Source: CAYOOT01 sp964405665 (GTDB lineage: Bacteria; Bdellovibrionota_C; UBA2361; SZUA-149; CAZDWZ01). Taken from it: a stretch of 10,458 bases of DNA. The stretch spans positions 1 through 10,458 of the forward strand of contig CAYOOT010000084.1 in assembly GCA_964405665.1 (NCBI GenBank), given 5' to 3'. The notes under the pieces are model-generated. The model was not told where the DNA came from, made no database searches, and saw only the letters and a program-made list of their open reading frames with translations. Shown here piece by piece: positions 1 to 6,389 of the stretch (positions within the stretch are counted from its first letter, which is position 1; the number at the start of each line of letters is the position of its first letter). Made by a program: the position numbers and the translations under genes.

Positions 1-2
1 AT

Positions 3-3000
3 TCTTGTATTAACCAAGATGTCTTAAATTTTGTTCCGGGAGTTTTTACGGCAACTGAGCTTGATTATCAAAAACATAGAAGGGAGAAGTGGCAAGGCAG
101 TGGTTTTTTAAGAATTACATTAAACCACCAAGAAGCGCAATTTGCTGAAGATTTAAAAACTGCTTTATTAGATGCGGGTTTTGACAGTGGAGAAACAAGA
201 AAAGATAAAACTTCAGAAAGAGTAAATCATTTAGTAACTGCTTTATGTAAAATCAAAAGTGAATCACTAAATTATCGAGTTGAAAATGGAATGTTACCGT
301 CTGACATGGCTGACAAAATTCTCAATCTGGAAATGCCCTATCTGGATGAAATAAGAAAATTTGTAAGTTTTCTTACTAATGAAGAAAAAAAATATAGGAA
401 TGAAAAAGATAAATATGGCAGAAGAAAATTCAAAGATAATATAATTGAAGAACTTTTATTTCAGAGATTACTGCCTTTTGATCATATTCAAGTTTTTTCC
501 GAAATTGGCTATAATTCATCTGATCTCAGATTACAATTTTCTAGAGACTGTGATTCTTTTAAAAGACTACAGAAAATTAAGCTTGCCTTGCATCTTCTTC
601 GGGGAAAATCAAAAGCAGAATTAACTCCCGATCAATTCGAGGCAACACAATTATTTAAACTTTCCAGAAATGATGCGATCAGGCTTAATCTGAGAAATAA
701 AAATTCTTTAGATAAACTAGTTAATTTGCTTCCTGAATATAAAAAATTAGCGGCTCTAGATTTATCGAGAAGCGAAATTAAACGTTTATTGTTATTAAGC
801 ACAAACTACCAGGAAAAGTGGCAAGAAGTAGAAGCTTTAATTAAGGAACATGAATCGACAGATATTCCAATAAGTATGCTTATTAAATTTGGCTTAAATC
901 ATAAAGATCCGAGAGCAGAAATTAGACTTCGCTTAGCCAAAAGAAGTGAATTGGAACAATTTGATCTTTCAGAGTCACAAATACTTGATTTATTATTATT
1001 TTCTAAAGACCCCACAAACAGAATAAGAAATATTAAAGATCGAGCAATTCCTCTTCTCTCTTTAGGAATACCTACTTACTTTGCCAATCGAATGGCATAT
1101 CAATGGATCAGCCCTTTAATCATGTGGGAGAAAATAAAAAATAAATTAACCCTCCTTACTCAAAAAGATGGTCGATATAAATTTGGCATATCCGATGCCT
1201 ATGAAGTACTAATCGACAAACCATACTGCAATTTGGAAATAATGTACGATGAAGTTCTGGAAATTGAAGCAATAGGATTTTCTAGAGGTGAAGCAATTCA
1301 TCTTTGGGGACGATACGAAAAAGGAATAATAAAAGCAAAAGCTATAACAGCAAGTATTATAAAATTACGAGAATTTGGATTGAGTACGGAAGATTTTTCC
1401 AATTATGAATTAAAAAGACTCCTCTATAGCAATGATCTAAAAAAAATCAGAGAAAAAATTCTCGCTAAGATTAATTTATCTGCTGAGCAATTACAAGAGG
1501 CACTCCAACTTCATGAAGACTATAATAGCAGAAAAGCAGCTACAAATGTCCAAACATTTGCAGACACTAGGACAGAAAATCTTATGTCAGAGAATCGAGA
1601 TCCTTCTGCGATCAATTTTAATGAATTATTTTCAGGACTAGGTAACGCAGACTTTTTTGTCAGACAAAACAGGGCACGAGAATTAAAACAACTAAAAGAT
1701 GACGGGCATTTGGCAACTCTACAAACAGCAACTTTAGAGCAAATTGCCGAAAAATTTGTAGTAGGCTTGTCTGATGATGCTCTGGAAACCCGAAAAATTT
1801 GTGCTGAAGCATTAAAAAATTTAAACTCTCTGGACTTACTAAAAATTCCTAATTTTGCTGAATTGCAAAAAAATGTTTCCCTGTTAGTCTCCGGACTAAG
1901 CGCAGATGATCCCTATATTAGACAATGCAATAGCGAAGCATTAAGAGAATTAAATGAAGCTAAATTATTAGAAGCTGTCCGAATAGAAAAAGAAGAAGTG
2001 CAAAAGGGAGTGGGGAAATTAGTTTCGGGACTCAGTGATTCTGATCCTTTAATCAGATTAGTTAATACTGGGGCATTAAAGATTTTAAAAGAATTGGGTA
2101 TTTTACAAACAATAGATAAGAACTTATTGCAAACATTTGTAGAAAGATCAGTCCAAGCACTTGCGCACTACGATTCAGAAGTGCGGCTAAGTAGTGCTCA
2201 ATGTTTAGCAACTTTGTTTGAAGTTGGATTAATCCGCAGTGAAACTATTAATCGATTGGCTTTTATTGAGGGAACAGAAACACTAGTTTGTGGACTTAAT
2301 GAAGAAGATCCAATGGTCAGAAGAATATGCGCACTGTCATTAAGTGAATTAAAAAGAACAAACTTATTCTTGCAACAAAATGTAAATAAAATAATTTTGC
2401 GTAATGGAATAAAAAAATTAATTTCAGGACTAACTGCTGCCAATCCGGAAGAAAGAAGAATCAATTCACATGCCTTAACTGCCTTAAAAGAAGCAGGTTT
2501 ATTAGCAGTGCAGGAAATAGATACGCAAGATTTGGAAATTAGAATAATCAAATTGCTGGCCGAGCATTATTGTTTCAGTTCGAATAATTATCAAATATTA
2601 GAGGACTTGGGAAAAATAGGATTGTATTCCCCCGAACAATTTTCTGCAGAAAAAATAACTGAACTTTATAATTTATTGGATCAGAAAGAAGATCCGGTAT
2701 TAAAAATAGAACTAGCTATCATTTATTATTTAAAGTGCAAGCAGCCAATTGATTATGTTTTATCTGAAGTCGCAAGAATATTTGAATTTTGGGCAGACGA
2801 GCAAGGTTCTGCAAAGGCTGATTTTGATCAGCTAATAGATATTTTGGAAAACAGAAAATCAGAATTTCCCTTACCCCGGTATTCGAGTTTCTTGGCTTGC
2901 AAGTATCCGAGAAAAGTAAGCAGTATGATCTTAGGCGATGGAGGTTATTGCGAAGCTGATTTTCATGAGCATTTAACTTCCATTTTGAAATTTCCTTTTG

Positions 3001-4292
3001 AATTGGATTTTAAAAAACCGAAAGGATTTCCGAGAAAAATCGCTTCAGAGAACTTAGTTATACCGGAATTAGAAAAAAATTCTGAGCTTGATCTTCAATT
3101 AAAAAAGGAATCTAGACGCTTCGGAAGAACTCTAGTCTACCAACAAAATAATGGAAGATGCTTGGCTGTAAAATTACTAAAGAGAAAGGAATCTCCCGCA
3201 GTCCTTGCCAAAGAATATGAAATGATGAATTTTATAAATTCCATAAAAGATGAGTGGGGACTAATTGGGAAATATCCTCAAGGGAAATGTAGAATAGTTA
3301 AAATACCCATTGATCAATTACCCGCAGCAGCGGAAACTATACGGGCAGAAAATTGGGATATTAATCTTAAAGTAAAAGATAACTGCTATTATGCCATGGT
3401 TTATGAAGCAGATCAGGATTATTTCACCTATCTCAACGATCCCCATCTTAGTCACGATGAATTCGAAAAGGCTTTAGAAATAAATATCCATGATATCTTG
3501 CTCATGGCAAGACATGGAATCTTTAATACTGAAATAATAGAATTATTCCACAATCAAGAAGAGAGAGAAAGTAGAGTTTACAATTGGATGATCGATGCAG
3601 ACGAGACGGGATATCGTAATGGAGCAGGAAGATTGGATAACGTACCAAAATCCACTTTATACCCCAATCCTAGACTTTCTGGTCCCGCAGATTTTGCTTC
3701 AATACAATTTATTGGAAGTTTGATAAAGGATCCGCAGTTTACCGATCAAGTAGATAATCGCATTACTCCTCTGTTACTGAGCCATGGTCAATCGGCAATG
3801 AAATATATTTTTGCCGGATATTTGGGAGATCAGCTGCTTGCCTTATCGCTTTTATCCGCTACTTATTTACAAAGAAGAGGAGAACTAAATTATGAAAATG
3901 AAAGAAACAATCCCCAAAGTTTTTTAGTAGAGCAACTGCAATTAATATTCGGTTCCGAATTGGGAATTGATTATCAACTGATTGCTAAAGAACTGGCTTT
4001 TTTCATGACCGGGAAATATGTGTCAGAAAATATTCCGGAAGAATTTTATCCTGAGGTAAAGATTAGTTTCCGTCGCAAGGGAAGAGGTTATGATGTAATA
4101 CGAGGGCACGATTTAAATGACAGAAAATATGGCATACCCAGCCGTTCTCCAAAATCAAAACTCATGGTAAATAGTTACGATCTTGGCCCGGTAAACGGTC
4201 CTAATCCTGTCCAGGCTTTAATCTGGGCATTGTATGTTCGTTGTACGTCTGTAATAGCAGAATTTATCGATGGCAAAACAAAGAATCACTAA
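3..4292 (+). CDS. Giant solenoid protein (HEAT-like array plus putative kinase-like C-terminal domain), 5' end missing
   Basis: The frame has no stop from nt 3 to the TAA at 4290-4292, giving 1429 visible residues. The first ATG (291) lacks a ribosome site and lies inside open sequence, so the true start is outside the window. Seen in order: a mixed N-terminal part; a helical region (about 660-1550) where a hydrophobic-Gly/Asp-Leu-Ser-x-x-Glu motif recurs about every 34 residues; a charged linker (about 1550-1620); seven HEAT-like units (1629-2552); further helical sequence to about 3100; and a C-terminal domain. That domain has AVKLLKR (Lys codon 3171), a following KEYEMM helix, RHGIFNTEIIELFHN (His codon 3513) and GPADFAS (Asp codon 3690). 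These loosely recall the protein-kinase Lys, Glu, catalytic loop and DFG elements. There is no membrane segment or signal peptide in the visible part, so a cytoplasmic protein or scaffold is likely. The family is not recognised and its function is unknown. The gene itself is certain; the kinase-like reading is tentative. Confidence 0.93.
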   Translation, partial: SCINQDVLNFVPGVFTATELDYQKHRREKWQGSGFLRITLNHQEAQFAEDLKTALLDAGFDSGETRKDKTSERVNHLVTALCKIKSESLNYRVENGMLPSDMADKILNLEMPYLDEIRKFVSFLTNEEKKYRNEKDKYGRRKFKDNIIEELLFQRLLPFDHIQVFSEIGYNSSDLRLQFSRDCDSFKRLQKIKLALHLLRGKSKAELTPDQFEATQLFKLSRNDAIRLNLRNKNSLDKLVNLLPEYKKLAALDLSRSEIKRLLLLSTNYQEKWQEVEALIKEHESTDIPISMLIKFGLNHKDPRAEIRLRLAKRSELEQFDLSESQILDLLLFSKDPTNRIRNIKDRAIPLLSLGIPTYFANRMAYQWISPLIMWEKIKNKLTLLTQKDGRYKFGISDAYEVLIDKPYCNLEIMYDEVLEIEAIGFSRGEAIHLWGRYEKGIIKAKAITASIIKLREFGLSTEDFSNYELKRLLYSNDLKKIREKILAKINLSAEQLQEALQLHEDYNSRKAATNVQTFADTRTENLMSENRDPSAINFNELFSGLGNADFFVRQNRARELKQLKDDGHLATLQTATLEQIAEKFVVGLSDDALETRKICAEALKNLNSLDLLKIPNFAELQKNVSLLVSGLSADDPYIRQCNSEALRELNEAKLLEAVRIEKEEVQKGVGKLVSGLSDSDPLIRLVNTGALKILKELGILQTIDKNLLQTFVERSVQALAHYDSEVRLSSAQCLATLFEVGLIRSETINRLAFIEGTETLVCGLNEEDPMVRRICALSLSELKRTNLFLQQNVNKIILRNGIKKLISGLTAANPEERRINSHALTALKEAGLLAVQEIDTQDLEIRIIKLLAEHYCFSSNNYQILEDLGKIGLYSPEQFSAEKITELYNLLDQKEDPVLKIELAIIYYLKCKQPIDYVLSEVARIFEFWADEQGSAKADFDQLIDILENRKSEFPLPRYSSFLACKYPRKVSSMILGDGGYCEADFHEHLTSILKFPFELDFKKPKGFPRKIASENLVIPELEKNSELDLQLKKESRRFGRTLVYQQNNGRCLAVKLLKRKESPAVLAKEYEMMNFINSIKDEWGLIGKYPQGKCRIVKIPIDQLPAAAETIRAENWDINLKVKDNCYYAMVYEADQDYFTYLNDPHLSHDEFEKALEINIHDILLMARHGIFNTEIIELFHNQEERESRVYNWMIDADETGYRNGAGRLDNVPKSTLYPNPRLSGPADFASIQFIGSLIKDPQFTDQVDNRITPLLLSHGQSAMKYIFAGYLGDQLLALSLLSATYLQRRGELNYENERNNPQSFLVEQLQLIFGSELGIDYQLIAKELAFFMTGKYVSENIPEEFYPEVKISFRRKGRGYDVIRGHDLNDRKYGIPSRSPKSKLMVNSYDLGPVNGPNPVQALIWALYVRCTSVIAEFIDGKTKNH
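663..1550 (+). repeat. N-terminal helical solenoid of about 34-residue units (mTERF-motif-like) within the giant protein
   Basis: A motif of the form hydrophobic-x-x-hydrophobic-[DGKN]-[LFI]-[SP]-x-x-[ED] recurs with its Ser (or Pro) codons at 663, 765, 873, 969, 1071, 1191, 1281, 1383 and 1479. The spacings are 34, 36, 32, 34, 40, 30, 34 and 32 residues. The clearest units read LDLSRSEIKRLL, FDLSESQILDLL, IGFSRGEAIHLW and FGLSTEDF. The weakest are those at 873, 1071 and 1191. The LxxLGLSxxEhxxLh style recalls mTERF-type helical hairpins, but the repeats are divergent and the assignment was made by eye. A protein- or nucleic-acid-binding curved rod is the inference. Confidence 0.5.
1629..2552 (+). 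repeat. Seven-unit HEAT-like repeat array within the giant protein
   Basis: Seven units begin at 1629, 1758, 1887, 2022, 2151, 2286 and 2421, a period of 43 or 45 residues. The consensus is VSGLSxxDPxxRxxxxxALxxLkexgLL. An Arg lies exactly 11 residues after each unit start (codons 1662, 1791, 1920, 2055, 2190, 2325 and 2454), matching the D-x-x-x-R turn of HEAT repeats. Sequence after 2552 (LAEHYC...LEDLGKIGLYS) looks like a degenerate eighth unit. HEAT solenoids normally bind proteins; the partner is unknown. The units are related but not identical in DNA, so this is an old protein-level duplication rather than a fresh tandem expansion. Confidence 0.85.
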
Positions 4293-4401
4293 GTTATTAA
4301 AAGAAATTATGAGGATTATGTAACAAAAAGTATTTTTGGAATTAGATTACCTGGCTAATTTGATCTTTCATATCCATTGGGAAAGTGTTATTATCGCCTT
4401 T

Positions 4402-4920
4402 ATGAAAAAACAGATCTTCACTAAAAAACAAAAAAATCTCTTTTTAAAATTAAGTTTATTTCTTTTACTTTTTATATGCATTTCTGGTTGCGCAGAAAAC
4501 AGTGATTACCAAAATCCTTGGGATAGTGCTCCAAATTGCCGCTATGGACATTGTGCTCCTCCGGCCCCACCCTATGGCGGCTATGGTTATGACAGAAACA
4601 CTTATGGTCATGATCGTTACGGCAGGGATCCTTATTATGATTATAACAGAAACCATAATCGAGAAGAGTGGCAGAGAGAGCATGATCGTGAAGAATGGAA
4701 AAAGAATCATGATTATCGCCCAGAACATTACGACACGATTCCTCCACCACCTGCACCAAGACCTGAAGCTGTGATTAGACCCAGTTGCCCGCCCGATACA
4801 ACATTCGATGGAAAACATTGTATAGTTCCTGAAAATAGACGACGATCCGGTGGTAAGGGAACGGTAAATGCCTGTCCCCCAGGAATGTGGCTTTCAGGGG
4901 ATCGCTGCGTTAAGAACTAG
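4402..4920 (+). CDS. Small Cys-rich lipoprotein with Tyr/Gly/Arg-rich middle
   Basis: The ATG at 4402 gives 172 residues that begin with a lysine-rich n-region (MKKQIFTKKQK), a hydrophobic core (LFLLLFICI) and a lipobox ISGC with Cys at 30. An upstream in-frame TTG at 4336 would place 22 extra residues before the signal peptide and is less likely. Residue 31 is Ala, not Asp, so in a diderm cell the lipoprotein would be expected in the outer membrane. The mature part holds Pro/Tyr/Gly/Asp/Arg-rich low-complexity sequence (residues 52-115), a tandem nine-residue duplication (REEWQREHD / REEWKKNHD), and two C-terminal motifs, C129-P-P-x6-G-x2-C140 and C158-P-P-x6-G-x2-C169, with identical spacing that may form disulfides. 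The gene is 109 bases downstream of the giant gene with no visible terminator between. No named family is recognised. A periplasmic or surface-exposed structural role is plausible but not shown. Confidence 0.85.
   Translation: MKKQIFTKKQKNLFLKLSLFLLLFICISGCAENSDYQNPWDSAPNCRYGHCAPPAPPYGGYGYDRNTYGHDRYGRDPYYDYNRNHNREEWQREHDREEWKKNHDYRPEHYDTIPPPPAPRPEAVIRPSCPPDTTFDGKHCIVPENRRRSGGKGTVNACPPGMWLSGDRCVKN
4660..4713 (+). repeat. Tandem 27-base coding duplication in the lipoprotein
   Basis: Two adjacent 27-base units (4660-4686 and 4687-4713) encode REEWQREHD and REEWKKNHD. Both end in CATGAT and differ at several inner positions, so the duplication is in frame and moderately old. Confidence 0.7.
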
Positions 4921-4947
4921 TGTCATAGCCATATCGGATAAATCACG

Positions 4948-5006
4948 ATCCTCCTTCGCTCCGTCCTACGCTAAAGCTACGGACGGCAAGCCGGAGCTGT
5001 GAGGAT
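4948..5006. repeat. Intergenic interrupted hairpin, possibly a dispersed REP-like element or terminator
   Basis: ATCCTC (4948-4953) pairs with GAGGAT (5001-5006), and GCTCCG (4958-4963) pairs with CGGAGC (4992-4997), separated by small internal loops. The apical part can form CCGTCC (4961-4966) with GGACGG (4981-4986), which competes with the second stem. The element is much richer in G+C than its surroundings. It lies 27 bases after the lipoprotein stop, and no clear T-run follows, so an intrinsic terminator is not well supported. Its shape, with TACGCTAAAGCTACGG in the loop, resembles dispersed palindromic repeats found between genes in many uncultured bacteria; that comparison is from memory. 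Only one copy is seen here. Confidence 0.6.
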
Positions 5007-5058
5007 ATCTCTTTGAAAATGCTTTAAAATATAAAATAAGTTGAAGAAAACCTGATTT

Positions 5059-5064
5059 TATAAT
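5059..5064 (+). promoter_or_regulatory. Possible -10 box upstream of the glycosyltransferase genes
   Basis: An exact TATAAT lies 38 bases before the ATG at 5103, in the only gap large enough to hold a promoter for the three downstream genes. The best -35-like hexamer, TTGAAG (5041-5046), is only 12 bases away, which is too close for a sigma-70 promoter, and no extended -10 TG is present. In sequence this AT-rich the box could be chance. Confidence 0.25.
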
Positions 5065-5102
5065 ATTCCGATGCGGATAGTCATCTTTAATACCGAGTAA
5101 TA

Positions 5103-6377
5103 ATGTCAAGAAAAATTCTCTTCATTACGCCGCAGCCTTTTTTTTTAGAAAGGGGGAGTCCTTATCGGGTTAGGGCAGAGTTGCAAGCGATTGTTGAAAA
5201 TGGCTGTGAAGTAGATTTACTTTGTTATAATTTTGGAAAAAATATCGCTTTAAAAAATATCAAGATCCATCGATCACTTAAACCATTCTGGATCAAGAAA
5301 GTAGGAATCGGACTTTCCTGGAATAAAATTTTCTTGGATTTTTTTCTTTTGCTTGCGGCAATTAAATTAGTTTTTAAAAATAAATATGCTGCTATTCATG
5401 GCGTAGAAGAAGCAGGTGTTATCGCCGCTCTAATTTCTTTTTTTAATAAGACACCATATATTTTTGATATGCATTCGCATATGTCCGAACAGCTATCGCA
5501 GCGCCTTGTCAAACCTGGAGGAATTTTTTATCGCATAATTTTTGGCATCGAAAAGTTCTGCATTAAAAGAGCCGCCGGAATTATTACGGTATCCGATCTG
5601 ATTACGGCAAGAGTGCGCGGATTTGCCGAAAAAACCCCGGCAATCACCGTGGAAGATTTACCTCTGGATAATTGTTTTATTAGCAATCACATTCATGAAG
5701 ATAAAATCAGAAAAGAATTAAGCCTTTTTAATACGAACAATATTGTCTACACCGGCAACTTTGAACCCTATCAGGGAATTGATTTACTGCTCGATGGCTT
5801 TGCCGAATTCCTCTCTAATTCCTCAATCGAAATAAGAGAAAAAATGCGCTTAATTATTGTGGGAGGAGGGGATGAGCGTGATCTTAAATTTAAGTTTTAT
5901 CAGGAAAAAACTAGCAATCTAAAGCTAAATGATTTTGTTATTTTCAGCGGTCAAAAATCGGAAGATGAAATCAGCGCCTATCTGCAAATTGCCGATATTT
6001 TAATTTCACCGCGCATCGCCGGAGCACACACTCCTCTTAAAATATATAGTTATATTGCAGCGGCAAAACTAATTGTTGCAACAACAATTACGGCCCATAC
6101 CAACGTTCTTAATTCAGAGAATGCCTATCTCTGCTCTCCCTCCGCAGAACATCTGGCTAATACTCTATCATTAGCATTCAGTTCAACAACTGAAGAAAAA
6201 GGGACTTTAATAAACAATGCTTCAAAATTACTTGAGGAAAGATTTAATAAAAAAGAATTTTCACGAAGAATAGGTTTAATTTATAGCGCTGTATTTGGAC
6301 AAAAAGTAAGCGAAGAAGTAATGTTGCCAGCTCAAAAACTTATTGCCAACTCCAAGCAATTCATTGGAGCAAGATAA
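5103..6377 (+). CDS. GT4-type (group 1, GT-B fold) glycosyltransferase
   Basis: This 424-residue protein has the usual length of a GT4 enzyme. It would transfer a sugar from a nucleotide-sugar donor in the cytoplasm or at the inner membrane face. The N-terminal Rossmann half starts ILFITPQPFFLERGSPYRV (residues 5-23), a typical opening of this group, and contains FDMHSHMSEQL (121-131). The C-terminal half has VYTGNFEPYQGIDLLLDGF (215-233), LIIVGGG (250-256), and the donor-site stretch TPLKIYSYIAAAK (310-322) followed by IVATTITAHTNVL. In the classical E-x7-E donor motif the second Glu sits where Ser316 is here, and the usual Gly-Lys-Pro is Ala-Lys-Leu. The enzyme is therefore from a divergent subfamily, or has altered donor choice. 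Start at ATG 5103 is preferred because the conserved motif begins four residues later; no strong ribosome site precedes it. The next gene follows after 12 bases, so co-transcription is likely. Sugar and acceptor are unknown. Confidence 0.9.
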   Translation: MSRKILFITPQPFFLERGSPYRVRAELQAIVENGCEVDLLCYNFGKNIALKNIKIHRSLKPFWIKKVGIGLSWNKIFLDFFLLLAAIKLVFKNKYAAIHGVEEAGVIAALISFFNKTPYIFDMHSHMSEQLSQRLVKPGGIFYRIIFGIEKFCIKRAAGIITVSDLITARVRGFAEKTPAITVEDLPLDNCFISNHIHEDKIRKELSLFNTNNIVYTGNFEPYQGIDLLLDGFAEFLSNSSIEIREKMRLIIVGGGDERDLKFKFYQEKTSNLKLNDFVIFSGQKSEDEISAYLQIADILISPRIAGAHTPLKIYSYIAAAKLIVATTITAHTNVLNSENAYLCSPSAEHLANTLSLAFSSTTEEKGTLINNASKLLEERFNKKEFSRRIGLIYSAVFGQKVSEEVMLPAQKLIANSKQFIGAR

Positions 6378-6389
6378 ACCATCTTACTC

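Noticed and set aside
291..293. ATG as the start of the giant gene
   Set aside because: The frame is open through all 96 codons before it, back to the window edge. No ribosome site precedes it, and the upstream translation looks like ordinary protein.
2198..2551. Reverse-strand open frame of 117 codons
   Set aside because: It lies wholly inside the HEAT array of the giant gene. Its sequence is Ser/Ile/Leu-rich without any recognisable motif, as expected from the complement of AT-rich coding sequence.
4367..4394. TTCATA and TATTAT spaced 16 bases apart upstream of the lipoprotein gene
   Set aside because: The match is partial and the -10-like box ends only seven bases before the ATG, leaving no normal leader. 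Chance is likely in this AT-rich sequence.
4336..4401. TTG-initiated extension of the lipoprotein
   Set aside because: It would put 22 residues before the lysine-rich n-region of a good lipoprotein signal. The ATG at 4402 gives a normal signal peptide.
4465..4818. Two reverse-strand frames (4465-4818 and 4472-4759) and one forward frame (4502-4774) inside the lipoprotein gene
   Set aside because: They arise from the biased composition of the Tyr/Gly/Asp/Arg-rich stretch. Their products are low-complexity, whereas the lipoprotein frame has a signal peptide and spaced cysteines.
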